From Antitrichia curtipendula (taxonomy: Eukaryota > Streptophyta > Bryopsida > Hypnales > Leucodontaceae), in NCBI GenBank assembly GCA_951230915.1, contig OX579633.1, positions 558,001 to 622,000 on the forward strand: DNA of 64,000 bases, read 5' to 3'. A model generated the notes under the pieces. It was given only the letters and a program-made list of their open reading frames with translations. It made no database searches and was not told where the DNA came from. This document shows positions 23,395-35,576 of this stretch, one piece after another. A program made the position numbers and the translations under genes. How positions within the stretch are numbered: position 1 is the first letter of the stretch; the number at the start of each line of letters is the position of its first letter.

Positions 23395-23820
23395 GAAAGT
23401 TAGCCCATTCCAACCTGGACCCTAATTTCATCATCCTACTTTTTGTCCCAATTCCATTCTCAAATTAATTTGTTCATTTTTCTAACTAAATCATTGCATT
23501 AATGCCAACAAGGGGTCACATGTCAATCCTTTAATAGCAAACACTTAAAAATCATTGGATACATGGGAGAGTAGTTATGGGGCGTTTATAGAATGTTCAT
23601 GATTCCACTATATGACTCGCTCTATAAGTGGTTTTGTAATTTCTAGGCACACCTCTTCGAAAGTTCACAAAAATTACAATTTCTATCAAAAAATTATAAT
23701 TCCACTTGGATTTGATTTGTGAAATAAGCACACGCCTCTAAGAAATGAGTCCTTCTTGGAGTTGGCTCCAATATATTCAAATTGCTAATTAGGGTGGTAA
23801 TAGGCTTGTCTACTTTATAT
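23395..23820. repeat. Dispersed ~420-bp repeat, copy 1
   Basis: Shares an ordered series of words with 29378-29785 in the same orientation: CCTAATTTCATC-like start, TGTCAATCCTT, GGTTTTGTAATTTC, AAAATTACAATT and the final GGTGGTAATAGGCTTGTCTAC. Probably part of a diverged transposon. Confidence 0.7.
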
Positions 23821-24016
23821 TAACTTGTATAGTGTTGACCATAATAAAATCCAGATGACATTCCAATGAAAGATGTGAAATTGCTAAATTATCAATCCAA
23901 TCTTTTATGTCTTTGCATCTTTTAATAGTATATATATATATTAAAAAAATTGTATTGTAGAAGTCAAACATGGTACATATATATGTAAATATATATATTT
24001 TTTGTAATTTCTTTAA

Positions 24017-24953
24017 TCCCTAAAGTTCCTTGACTATGTTTTCATCAAAAATTCTCTAAAACTGCCATTTTTTAATACAAGTACCAAATTTATTATAAAA
24101 ACATACATTGTTGGACACACATAATCAAGGGATCTTGTAGTAATCTAGTTTGAGAACATGTGAAAAAAAATTCAAAAATCTCCACTGTGTGGATTGCAAG
24201 ATATTAGCATTTAAAGTGACTAAAATCCTTATTTTGACCTTACAAAAAACCAAGCAGCTACACTTCACAATGTCACATTTGTATGAAAAAATGCCTCAAA
24301 TGGTAGTCCTTTTTTAATTTATTCTTCAAGGCAAGTTGGCTACATGCTTGAAAAATTTCAAGTCATTTGGAATTTCACAACATATACTTAGGAAAAAAAT
24401 AGTGAATAGAAAAAATAAAGAAATGATTCAAAATACAAAATTGTTAAGAATTTACTCAATTTAGATATGGAATTGAAAAATGCCAATTTCAATGGTTAAA
24501 ATGTTGTAATAAACAATCTACATCCTATGATTATTTTTTTTCCATTTTTTTTGAAATTGAATTAAATTGAGGGCTTCAAAGTTTATTTTTAGAATATAAA
24601 ATCTATAACTAAAATTCTCACAAACTAAAATTCCTCATAACTTTCATCTCATTAATCAAACCGGAATGATTCAAAGCTTTCCACATATATAGAAATATAG
24701 AGAACTAGTTTTAAATTTTTGTTCATGAAAAAAGTGATTTTTTTAATCTGCCCAGACTACTCGACCATGGAAAAAAACTATATACCATACAATAACTTTT
24801 TAATCATGTAATCAAAAGCTATGGAAATTGTTGGCCTTAAAGAAAAATCTTATCCCCATGTTGTGTGAGATTTCAAAGAAAAACAAAATTCCATTCCTAG
24901 TGAGTTCCCCAAGATCGCTATATTGCCAAAAATATAGCTTGATTCTTTAGGGG
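24017..24953 (-). mobile_element. TTAA-flanked element, copy 3 (inverted)
   Basis: Bounded by TTAA at 24013-24016 and 24954-24957. Ends are TCCCTAAAG and CTTTAGGGG, an inverted pair. The 937-bp interior is the reverse complement of the copies at 30321-31254 and 31659-32564 along its whole length; for example CAATGTCACATTTGTATGA here against TCATACAAATGTGACCTTG there. No reading frame of note. TTAA target duplications with CCC(C)TA ends are typical of piggyBac-type elements, but no transposase is present to confirm it. Confidence 0.75.
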
Positions 24954-25117
24954 TTAAAATTAATACCATTCTTTGAAAGAACAAGCGTGTGACAATGAAG
25001 ATAAACTTCAAAATCTTTCATACTAAACTCTAAACTATTTTTAATACTAAAGTTGAAATTTTTGGTTGCTTTTTGCTTAACAATAAGAGAAAGCAACTCT
25101 TGAAATGTAGTTTGTCT

Positions 25118-25274
25118 CAGTACTAGAAATCAAGGCCCGAATTAACAATGTTGCATTAATTTGAATTACTTGAATTTGGACATCTTAATATAGACATTTT
25201 CATTATAATTGTGTTAATTTGGACATTTTGAGTTGGTTCAAATGTCTTAATCCAGGCCATCTTTTCTAGTAGTG
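25118..25274. mobile_element. Small CACTA-type hairpin MITE
   Basis: CAGTACTAGAAATCAAGGCC at the left pairs with the inverse of GGCCATCTTTTCTAGTAGTG at the right, and inner arms (TTTGGACATCTTAATATAGAC) also pair. 157 bp in all, no coding potential. Confidence 0.65.
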
Positions 25275-26545
25275 TTTCTACTCACATAGTAGTGAAGCAT
25301 TATGAAACTCAACAATTCCAAATTTGAAAAAATTAGAAATTCATTTCCAATCTAATAGAGCATGGAAGTCCACCCACCAATAGAGTCTCATAGACTTTCA
25401 TATTTTGATTATGTACACCTTGTGTAATAAATATTTAAGAAGTCTTATTTTTGGTCAAGTGTAGGTATTAGTTAGAGCGTCACCACCCTTGTCCAGAATG
25501 AAGGCCTAGATTGTCAAGGCAATGGGGAGAACTTCAAAAACAAAACCATTGTAGCCACACCAATGGCAATTGGGTGATCAGGCTCACCAAAATACCAATT
25601 CTTGCACCAAAGTCTCGGATTCGGTCATCCTCCAAACAGATAATTCTTATTGGATTTTCTTGTTGGTCAAAACGAAGTGGAGAGAGGAAGAGCTAAGGGA
25701 GACAATCACTTCCATACAAATAAATTTGCCATCTCGAGCCCAACCAACATTGTATGGTTTACTAAGCTAGGCATTGGCACATTGCTCTCACATTTTGGAT
25801 AGTGTTGATTATGGGTGTATATAAGGTAGGATCATCCAATTATGAGCATGCCTCCAAAATCAAGCCCTAATCCCCCCCCTCAAATGTAGATGCTTATTGC
25901 ACTCTCTTCAAGATGTAAATTATCTTTGTCATATCCTCCTACCAGTCAACTTGTGGCTGGTTGTCTTTTTTTAAATTTTGCAATGAAATGAAAAGAAAAT
26001 GATGTAAATGTTGAAAATAGGTTAGATATTAAAAAATCTACTAATTCAATTGCAACCTCTTACAAATTTTGTATTTTATAGTCAAATATCATTCTTGAAT
26101 TTTCCATAGCTTCATTGCAAAATTGTCTTTACTAGATTAAAAAATGAGAGCTTTCAAGCACTCAATAGCACTTGTTAGAGAAATTTGCTTTGCTTAAGGT
26201 TATCCTGCTTTAATTTAAGATGGAATTGCCCATTACCGCCATCCACCCAATTTCGACACCTAGGTAACCCTCTCATTTGCGTTAGTGACCCACCCATTAC
26301 CACAATCTTACCAACCTTTTATCATAATGGCAATGCACTTGGAAAGCGGACATGTCAACCCACGCTCTAACAAGGGTTTGTCCATAATTCAACAAGGGTC
26401 TACTCATGGCTTTAACATTTCACCTTTGAAAAAACCACATAAAACTCACTTCTTGTCAGAATGTCTTCATTCTTTTTGCAAAATGACTTCTCTCAAACAT
26501 TTCAATCTCTGAGAAATATGAGAGGTAACAAATAAATAGCTTCTC
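25275..26545. other. Intergenic, no gene supported
   Basis: A mixed AT-rich stretch. Short open frames at 25511-25770 and 26185-26512 overlap each other and lack splice signals or recognisable motifs. Confidence 0.4.
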
Positions 26546-26983
26546 CAAGGTATGGTAGAACCACCCATTACCAACCGGCCGTCAATAACCAACCCGTAGG
26601 GTGCAGCTATTTTCAACCAAGGCTGGTACAAATTCCAACCATAGTTTGAAATGTGATTTTTTCTCTTTTGCAAGGTTGGCACTATAAAGTCATGACACAT
26701 GTCTTGATTTAGTGAGCAAGAAAGAAGGAAGCAGTGATTGTGGGAAAGTAGTTATGGAATGGTCGAAATTGGAAGACTCTATATCCTGGATATAGGTTGA
26801 GGCCAACTTTTGGCTTCGAATATTCATAATAAATTCAGTTTAAGGAAAAAAATCATGAAAACTTGGCAATGCCCATCATTTCTATCTTCGTACATGACTG
26901 TAAATTCATATTGCCTTCTACTGCTCCAGAACATATGCGGAATTGCTTAAGTGGTCGACAATGGATGGTTCTACCATACCTGG
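26546..26983. mobile_element. MITE with 24-bp terminal inverted repeats
   Basis: CCAAGGTATGGTAGAACCAC at the left matches the inverse of GATGGTTCTACCATACCTGG at the right. The next bases inward (CCATT/AATGG) also pair. The right end is preceded by TTGCTTAAGTGGTCGACAATGG, close to sequences at 22716 and 28062. Non-coding, 438 bp. Confidence 0.75.
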
Positions 26984-28493
26984 ATAGCAAATCAGTATGC
27001 TAATGCGCAGTTCTACCTGAAGTATCTTACTCCCGGGGTTGCAGTGCAGCCACGCTTTGCAAGCGTTGCAAATCCAGGTGTCTCTCCTCGTGGACGGAGC
27101 TGGCGGCAGGCCATTCCACCCCGAAGGCCACTCAAGGCCATCCAATTGTAGTAAGAAGTTCAGTTCGAATCCCAACACTTGGCTCACTCCCTAGTATCCT
27201 CATTCCTCATCCATTCCTCACAGGCGCGGCCCCCGACGCACGTGAGCTCCCACGATGTCTGGCACCCGTCCACATTCCTTCTCCATCCAATCAGTCCTCG
27301 CGCACGCAGCTGCTTCGTGGCTACGCTGTATCGACCACCGGCCACGGGCAGGCAGTCCTCGAATGATCCAACGGAATGGTCTCCCCAACGCACACTCGGT
27401 CTTTCACTACAGTGATAACGTAAAAGGAGATCACCCGGCCTTTCCGATCACTTAGCGCCCAGTGTGTTCACTAAAATCCAGACCCTTGTGAACTAATTTC
27501 AATCAAACTATCACCTAAGAAGATATCCACGTAAATTGATCGTGGTTACTGATTGGTAGTGGAGACAAGCCTCAAAGGCTCAAGGAAAAGGGACACAAAC
27601 TTTGACTGTATTTTTGAAAAGATTATAGAAGTCAAATAAGAAAATCTTTGAAATTTGGAGAGACAGGATCCCGTCACTGGGACGCTCATGGATCAAGCAA
27701 TTTGGCCCATGTTCAGCATGGAGAAGGTTGGGGAGGGTTTTTTCCCATCTACATAAATACATAGATGAAGAGGATTCCATATTTTCCTAGAATTTTATTC
27801 TCAAAAATGAAAGTACTATGAATTTTTTCATGAAGATTATCTTTGTCCCATTCTCTCTATATATAGACAAACCCATTTCCAACCATAGGATGGTTACAAA
27901 ACCAATGTAAGTGATCATTGTGACTTTCAATATACATGTTGTGATCATTGTAGGCTTTCAATGTACACTTTGCAAACATTTCTATTGCTCTTGCTAGTGT
28001 TGTTGTACGTGAGCTGTCACCTACACGAGAGCTGATCAGAAATTGAGCAACCTAAGCTGCAAGAATGGAATGCTGGTCGAAAATGGATGATCTCCTTTAG
28101 GCGTTTGTGAGTTCACAATCTCTTGAACACTGAATTGCATATAGGGCAATGTCCAAGAAGGAAGGGATTGCAGGAAAAAATGTGTCAATGAGCAGGGCAA
28201 AGCTTGATGAAGAGGCGCATTTTTTCCTGCAATTCCCAACAACAAGGACATTGGCTGAGATAAACTACTTACAAACATTCGAGATGAAAATTAGATTGTG
28301 AATGAAAAAGCCGTAATGCCCGATTATGCGGGCAAACCGCGTAATTGGGCATTATGGCCAGATTGCAAATCAAAACCTGCCCATAGCATGAATGAGCAAT
28401 TCTTTAGGAGTAGTTTACGTAGCTATGAGCTTTGAGGCGGCACCAGATGGATCCAATTTGCACGCAACATCGAAGGCAATTTGGGACTACCTT
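26984..28493. other. GC-richer patch and possible degenerate element
   Basis: 27000-27450 is GC-rich and free of recognisable repeats. It could be an old exon or promoter, but no frame or splice pair convinces me. AAAAGGAGATCACCC at about 27419 is the rough inverse of GGATGATCTCCTTT at about 28085, so 27416-28105 may be a non-autonomous element with short inverted ends. Confidence 0.25.
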
Positions 28494-28720
28494 CACTATA
28501 AACCCTCCATGTTTTACATGACGTTTTTATGAATTTTTTAGGAGATGGATTTTAGTAGATGTCCAATAAAACAACTTGTGTTTTTTAAGTCAATAATAAC
28601 ATCTAATGTAACATCCAAATGTTACATTGGAGATTATTATTGACATAAAAACACAAGTTGTTTTATTAGACATCCACTAAAATTATAAAACGTCACATAA
28701 AACACGAGATTCTTATAGTG
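28494..28720. mobile_element. CACTA-type palindromic MITE
   Basis: Starts CACTATAAACC and ends TTCTTATAGTG. Almost the whole 227 bp folds into one hairpin (AATAAAACAACTTGTG / CACAAGTTGTTTTATT). It is flanked on both sides by CTT, a 3-bp duplication as expected for CACTA-type elements. Confidence 0.8.
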
Positions 28721-29377
28721 CTTACAACCATTAAGCCAGAGGGTGATGGATTCATTTGCTTTCACTAGAGGTAATAAGTTTGAATTGTTACTAGAAGCTT
28801 AGTGTTGCCATTGTTGAGTTTCAAATGAGTCTCGCCCCATCGTCAGTATTCTAGAGTAATATAAAAGGTAGCCATACTCATTCTCATCCCTTTTAAGAAT
28901 TCTTCTCTCATGTATCAGTGGTGCACATTTGTTTTCTAGAATGTATCTATTGGTACTTGAGGATGGAATTAGGTGCAAGAGTGGGAATGGGTATGTTGGC
29001 CTTAGTGAAAAACTAGCCTACCTCAGGTCTATGCAACAAGAGTATAGGATATTGGGGGATTTTATTAATTGCATTTCATCAATTCCATCTAAGCGAGGAT
29101 TGGGGATTTGCCAAATCTTTTCTAATATAATCAAACTATGAAACATAAATGACAAAATATAGTTTGAAATTAGTAAAAATTGGAATTTATATCTCTAATG
29201 ATAATTGCCACATGAGAAGCATAGCTAGAGGCAAAAAAATTACGCTAGTCTTGACGTAACCATTGGGGGTCAAGTGCTTATTTAGATGATGTCAGGTGCA
29301 ACAACCTTCACTTCAACCGCTTTGTAAATTGCGCCAGGCTTCCAATTCCACTCCCCCCTTTCTATGGTAAATAAGGT
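28721..29377. other. No gene seen
   Basis: AT-rich. One 70-codon open frame at 28929-29141 has no recognisable features. Confidence 0.4.
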
Positions 29378-29785
29378 AGGCCAACCTAATTCCATCTGTT
29401 GCCTAATTCCATAAGCTAATTTTGGCCCCAATTTCATCCATTGCTTCATCCAAATCTGCCTAGAAATTATGCAAATTCCTTCAAGATTTTGTCAAAATCA
29501 ATAAAGTAATGCCCAAATGGATTTTGTGTCAATCCTTGATTGGTAGGAACTTAAATGCCAATAGAAATATGAATATGGGTTATTTATGATTCTACTCTAT
29601 GGGCGGTTTTGTAATTTCAGGATTGACCACTTCAAAAATTCACAAAATTACAATTATAATTCTATTTGGGTTTGATCCTTGAAACAAAAGGACACCTCTG
29701 AAAAATATGTGCCCCTCTTGGAATTGGCCCTGAAATATCCAAATTCCAAATGAGGGTGGTAATAGGCTTGTCTACCATTTTAACA
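29378..29785. repeat. Dispersed ~420-bp repeat, copy 2
   Basis: Same order of words and same orientation as 23395-23820, ending in GGTGGTAATAGGCTTGTCTAC. Confidence 0.7.
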
Positions 29786-29845
29786 CCATATTCATTAAAA
29801 TGAGAGTATTTCATTGAAATGAGAGGTAAATTAAAAAAATTGAGG

Positions 29846-30100
29846 AAAGGTTTTATTGCAATTTAGGTCGAGTCGAGCTAAATTGACATAAAACCTTTCA
29901 GATTTGACCTAATTTTGAAAGGTTTTATTGCAATTTAGATTGAGTTGAGCTAAATTGACATAAAACATTTCAGATTTGACCTAATTTTGAAAGGTTTTAT
30001 TGCAATTTAGGTCGAGTTGAGCTAAATTGCTATATAACCTTTCAAAATTAGGTCAAATCTAAAAGGTTTTATGTCAATTCATCTCAAAACTCTCATTTTA
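29846..30100. repeat. 72-bp tandem repeat ending in an inverted copy
   Basis: AAAGGTTTTATTGCAATTTA starts at 29846, 29918 and 29990 (72-bp steps). After the third unit, AACCTTTCAAAATTAGGTCAAAT and AAAGGTTTTATGTCAATT run as the reverse complement of the unit, so the array can fold into a long hairpin. Confidence 0.85.
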
Positions 30101-30320
30101 ATGGAAATTGCTGATTTAGGTCCAGATCAACATGATTTATTTTGAAAGGTCCCCAATCTCCCATATGGTGTTTTTTACGAACTAAGAATTTATAATTTTA
30201 AGCTGCATATATTGATTGATCATATTGTAAAAAATACAATGTAAATGGAAAAATCCACTATCATCATCTTGAGTGAAGAATATTGCATGCATTGATTTTA
30301 GTATATAATTATTAAATTAA

Positions 30321-31254
30321 CCCCTAAAAGACCAAACATCGTTTTTTGACAACATAGCGATTTTGGCAGCTCACTACAACCGGAATTTTTATTTATTTTC
30401 TTTGAAATGTTCACACAAGATGTGCCCAAGGAGTGGTTTTAAAGCTCAATAATTTTTGTAGCTTTTGACTACGTGGTTAAAAAGTTATTGCATGATATGT
30501 CATTTTCATTAGTCGGCAGGCAGTCCAAGCAGTTGAGAAACTTCTTTAAAATCATTTTTTTCTTAAATAAAAATTTAAAATTGGCTCTTTAGATTTTTAT
30601 ATATGTGGAAAGCTTTGAATAATTCCATTTTGATTAACGAGATGAAAATTATGAGGAGTTTTAGTTTGAGGGTAGTTATGGATAATGATCTCTACTTAAA
30701 GATAAATTTTGAAGTCCTTTATTTAAGTCATTTTTCAATATTTTTGAAAAAAAATAAAAACATTGGGTGTAAATTTTTCATTACAACATTACAACTGTTG
30801 GGATTGGCATTTTTCTATTTCATATTTAAATTCTTAACAATTTAGTGTTTTGAATATTCTCTACCTTTTTCTGCTTACTATTTTTTTCCTATATGTTTTA
30901 CAATTCCAAATGATGTAAAATTCTTCAAGCATGTAGTCAACTTGCCTTGGAGAATGAATCCAAAGAGTAACCACCATTTTGAACATTATCATACAAATGT
31001 GACCTTGTAAAGTGTAGCTGCTTGAATTTTTGTGGGGACAAAAAAATGACTTTTGTCAATTCAAACACTATTATCTTGCAATCCACATGGTGGAGATTTC
31101 TGAAATTTTTTCCCAACTTCTCAAACTAGTTTAACACAAGATCCTATGGTTATATATATATTTTTTTAAATTAAAAAAAAAATATTAGTACTTATATTAG
31201 AACTAGCAATTTTGGAGCAGTTTTGGTGAAAACATAGTCTCTGACCTTTAGGGG
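30321..31254 (+). mobile_element. TTAA-flanked element, copy 1
   Basis: Bounded by TTAA at 30317-30320 and 31255-31258. Ends are CCCCTAAAAGACC and GACCTTTAGGGG, a 12-bp imperfect inverted repeat. The 934-bp interior matches copies 2 and 3 throughout; for example TTGACTACGTGGTTAAAAAG and ACAAATGTGACCTTGTAAAG. Non-coding. The TTAA target and CCC(C)TA ends fit piggyBac-type MITEs. Assignment is inference. Confidence 0.75.
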
Positions 31255-31658
31255 TTAAAATTTAAAAAAACATAGGAACTCTTCAAAACTACTTAAAAAT
31301 ATAAAGCTCAACTATTTAAGTTTCTAATGAAGTCACTAATCATTCCATTACCATCATGTAAGACATTGATTGTGGCCCAAATTCCACATACTGAAAAAAA
31401 GTGTAATGGGGGCATTCTTTAGGTGACCATTCACTACTAAAAAACCATGACCAAAACAATAGAAAATCGATTGATTTATGTTGTTGGAGCACTTGAATGA
31501 TCATTTTCACCTATTTTTGAACTTTTTGTGAAAATCAACAAAATGGCGCCTACTTTCTATTGATTTGAGTGGTGCAATGACCAAATCAACAAATTTTTAG
31601 AGAATATGGAATCTTTTAGATTTTTTTTTAAATCTTTTTAAATCTAATTTCATTTTAA

Positions 31659-32564
31659 TCCCTAGTTGACCAAATACCATTTTTTGGCAATATAGCAATT
31701 TGGGTTAACTCACTACAAACAGAATTTTTTGAAATTTTTGTTTTGAAATTTTCACACAACATGTACCTATTCAAGGAGAAACTTTAAGGCCCAACATTTT
31801 TCATAACTTTTGACTACATGGTTAATAAAAAATTATTGTATAATATGAAATTATTATTGCTCAAAAGGTAGTTCAAAAAATTCTTTAAAAATCACTTTTT
31901 AAGAAATAGAATTTGAAATTGATTTTCTATATTTATATAAACATTGAAAGCTTTGAATCATTCAATTTTCATCAATGAAACAAAAGTTATGAAGAGTTAT
32001 AGTTTGCGGACAATTATGGATTCTCTACTCTAAAATAAACTTTGAAATCCTTTATTTTGCTCAATTTTTAAATTTTTTGAAAAAAAAAAAAATTCATAGA
32101 ATATAGATTGTTTATTACTACATTGAAACCATTGGTATTGGCATTTTCAATTCTATAACAAAAAATTTAACAATTTAGTATTTTGAATCATTCTCTACTT
32201 CTTTCCACTTACTATTTTTTTCCTATATGTTGTACAATTCCAAATGATTTTCAAATTTTCAAAATATGTAGCCAAGATTAACCAACATTTTGGACATTTT
32301 TTCATACAAATGTGACCTTGTGAAGTGCAACTACCCGATTTTTTCGCAGGGCCAAAAAAGGCCTTTTGTCACTTCAAAATTCAAATGCTAATATCTTGTA
32401 GTGTAAATTTCTAAAACAATTTTCACATCTTTTCAAACCAATGTACTACAAGATCCTAAGGTTACATGTGTACAAACATGTTCTTTTCAAAAACTTGGTT
32501 CTTGTATTAGAAATGGCAATTTTGGAGCCTTTTTGATGAAAACGTAGTCTTCAACCTTTAGGGA
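31659..32564 (+). mobile_element. TTAA-flanked element, copy 2
   Basis: Bounded by TTAA at 31655-31658 and 32565-32568. Ends are TCCCTAGTTGACC and CAACCTTTAGGGA. 906 bp, colinear with copy 1 (same orientation, only 400 bp downstream of it) and with copy 3 in reverse. It appears to lie inside the CACTA-type element. Confidence 0.75.
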
Positions 32565-32568
32565 TTAA

Positions 32569-33570
32569 GAATTTCATTTAAAAAATATTGTATCAAACAT
32601 TATGAATTTTCAAGTTATAAGTGATATTGTTGTGTTTTCTTTTTCCATGTGATCTCTAATATGTCTAGTTTGAATTTGTATGGTTACAATTCAAAAAAAT
32701 ATTGATGAAACTTATTAAAATGTTGTTTTTTTGTTCAATGTAGAGCAAATTTTAAGAATCTCATAGAAAGCTCTAGGCATTTTAGATGTTAAGGGTTTGA
32801 TGAGGAGCAATTTAGAATTTAGAATAATATCAATCATCAAGTGATATAATTACTAGTGTAATTTCAAAAATCTTATGAAAACTTTAAAATTTGAAGATTG
32901 CAATTGCCTAAAACTCACCCTTTAGTTATTCATTTTTTCTACTACCATTTGCCTTTTTTGACTCCTAATAAAAATTGCTAGCTGGTATGAAGAGTATTCT
33001 ATCATTTTAAGAATATACTACGAGATATACTATCAAAACTATCTTATTAAATTTATTGATTTATGCAATTTTGATTAACTCACCAAATTTCAATTTCAAA
33101 AAATAAAGTTTTAATTTTTGTAAATTATTTTGTGTGCTTTTCATTGGATCACATAGTAACTTTTTGAAAAATATTGGTAATGAATTTTTCAAATCTTATT
33201 GTTGAAACATTTAAGAAACATCAATGTGCTCATCTTACTTTGTGATAAAATTTACATTACCTAAGAAAAATTTTACACTAGAGAGAACTCAATGTCAAGG
33301 TATTGCCTTCCCAAATATTATTAAATAGATATTTCTAAATTATAATTATATTTTATTAATTGACTACTTCTATATGTTTATGCATGATGGTTCAATTGGT
33401 TTGTCAAACCTAATTATAATTTTGAAATTTCTTTTATAATTTTTTATTTATTAGACTTCATAGTTTAGGAGGGGGGGGGGGGGGGGGGGGAGACTTCTCA
33501 AAGGATAATGTACAATAGATTTAAAAAAAAAAACTAAATCATTCACAATATGGTATTTTTTAAACTCATC
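32569..33570. other. AT-rich interior of the CACTA-type element
   Basis: No gene. The 33000-33260 part (TTAAGAATATACTACGAGA, AAGAAACATCAATGTGCTCATCTT) is similar to 51830-52070 inside the hAT element, so it is a dispersed repeat. Confidence 0.4.
33471..33490 (+). repeat. Poly-G tract of 20
   Basis: Twenty consecutive G after TTTAGGA. The exact length should be treated with caution, since such runs are often miscounted in assemblies. Confidence 0.8.
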
Positions 33571-33904
33571 AGACTTTGGTGGCCATTTTGGCATAGTGGA
33601 ATCACTTTTTCAGAAAACTTTGAACTTAGAAAAGTTGTCAAATCAAGATAAATTTCACCTCCAAAAATCCGTTTGTGATTTTGAGTCTTCAATTAAAAGT
33701 TATGGATAAAAATCAAAGAGGGATAGCAAGGAATATTATTTTGACATTTCCAAACATTTTCTTTGATTTTGTACGTAACTTTGATTGGAGGCTCAAAGTT
33801 TCAAACAAATTTTGGAAATGAAAGTTGCTTGATTTTACAACATTTTTTAGTTCAAAGTTTTTGAAAAAAGTTGTCCTACTATGCCAAAATGGTCTCCAAA
33901 GTTT
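33571..33904. mobile_element. Palindromic MITE, relative of 16795-17360
   Basis: GGCCATTTTGGCATAGTGGA and its inverse CTACTATGCCAAAATGGTC bound a 334-bp hairpin whose arms include AAAACTTTGAACTTAG and AAAGTTATGGATAAAAATCAAAGAGGG. The inner arms match those of the larger palindrome at 16795-17360. Confidence 0.8.
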
Positions 33905-35040
33905 GTTGGTTTTACAAAGCAAATAAAAAATAATTAAAAAAACTAGTTCAATAAAATTGTAAACCTTGGATGTACAATTGGGTACTAAAAGCTTACAAAC
34001 TATGTTTTAGAGCCATTCAATTCTTTTGTACAATGTGGATTATAATTGGTATTTTTTTAGCAAACATAATTATCATTGCATCCTTACGCAATCTCAATGA
34101 AGTGTATCCAAATTTTAGTTTCAAAAAAACAAAACTTTATTTTTGGTGAATTGTTTCATTTAAAATTCTTGATTTTATATTATCATTGGTTGAAAGTCTT
34201 TGGTGAAGAATTTTTTTTAATTTGATTGCATAGATTTGTAGAAAACATCTAAATGCACATCTTTTTTTTCAACAATCATCTCCAAAAAGCTTCAAAAATC
34301 CATCTTTAGATATTTCAATGGTAAGGTGACCGTATCCAAATTTAGTAAAATAGATATCTCTATATTATAATTAGATTTTTCTATTTGCACCTCACATGAT
34401 AACCAAATTTGTATGTTTGAGCATGATGGTATAATTACTTTGCCAAAATCAAATTAAAATTTAGAAATATCCATTTCTTCAAAGTTTGGTCATATGACAT
34501 TTTTCATTGAATTTTTCATTGATCATATTTTGTTAATTAAGGATTTAAGGGGGTGTTTTAATATGAAAGATGTGAGTGTGGATGTTCCCTATGTCTCCAT
34601 GCAATTGAATTAAAAAATTCATCACCAATTGTGTTCAATAAAATACTATGTAGAACCACAAAAATTGACTTAAAAAATTCACCAAAAATAAAATTTTGCT
34701 TTTTTGAAACAATAGAAATTGGGTAACAATTGAGTGATAATTATGCAAGATAAAAGAAGCCAATTTTATTCTATATTATGGACAAATCTTTGAATGATTC
34801 CAAAAGGTAGTTTGTAAGTTTTTAGTACTTGATTGTACATGCAATGGTTTGAATGGTGCGATGGCAATACCCTTGGATCTCAACTATGAGAAATGTAGAG
34901 TCAGATATGACAAATGTGGCTCTATATTTGTTTTAGTTGAGATTATGTGGCGAGTTGCTCAGGTGGCCTTGCTTGTGTGGCAAATGCCAAGGAGTAATAA
35001 ATTTTTTTTCTTCCACATTGCTTGAAAACTTCGGGTAGCA
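33905..35040. other. AT-rich interior of the CACTA-type element
   Basis: No coding sequence. AT-rich throughout, partly similar to 32960-33260. Confidence 0.4.
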
Positions 35041-35050
35041 TATTTTTTTT

Positions 35051-35122
<72 letters not shown>
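35041..35122. repeat. A-tract, (AT)n, T-tract perfect palindrome
   Basis: A run of about 24 A is followed by about 14 AT units and about 19 T. The whole can extrude as a cruciform. The open frame across it is low-complexity only. Confidence 0.9.
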
Positions 35123-35251
35123 CTAGTTTGGTCCAAAACAATAGAAAAAATCAACATATTTTAGTTGATTTTGGTCCAAAACAACGTGTTTGAAACAACA
35201 AACACAATAAATAGATTTTTATTGTTTTGGTCCTTGAATTTTGTAGTAGTG

Positions 35252-35576
35252 ACTATGGGGTCATCTAACCGCAATGGATTGTTCTACCTTAAATAGTGAA
35301 GTAAAAATAAATATGTAATCGGTTACAATTGCAATTACAAGCTTTTCTAGTTGAATCCTAGAAAGATGCTGCAAACACTAAGTGTCCAATGGATGATATA
35401 AAATCCTTCCATATAGGATAAAAGTGAATTAAGGGTAAATTAATTCCAAACTCAAGAATTAATGCCATTACGTACCAACCAAGAAATTGAAGCTCATAAA
35501 TGCAAAATTTATATCTCCTCACTTGGCTAGTAGCCAAAATACATCTTTGCCTACTTGGTGGAAAGAATCCTTTTTT
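35252..35576. other. No feature seen
   Basis: AT-rich spacer between the CACTA-type element and the next MITE. Confidence 0.4.

Larger units (their letters stand above)
31432..35251. mobile_element. CACTA-type element, 3.8 kb, degenerate
   Basis: Left end CACTACTAAAAAACC with ACCAAAACAATAGAAAATC. The inverse right end is CACTACTACAAAATTC with ACCAAAACAATAAAAATC. The interior is non-coding and contains a TTAA-flanked element (31659-32564), a palindromic MITE (33571-33904) and low-complexity tracts. Flanking triplets (ATT/ACT) do not give a clean duplication. Confidence 0.55.

Noticed and set aside
27140..27180. TTCGAATCC resembling a tRNA T-arm
   Set aside because: No acceptor stem, D-arm or anticodon arm can be folded around it.
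34959..35141. Small frame with poly-Lys/Ile-Tyr/Phe
   Set aside because: Pure translation of the A, AT and T tracts.
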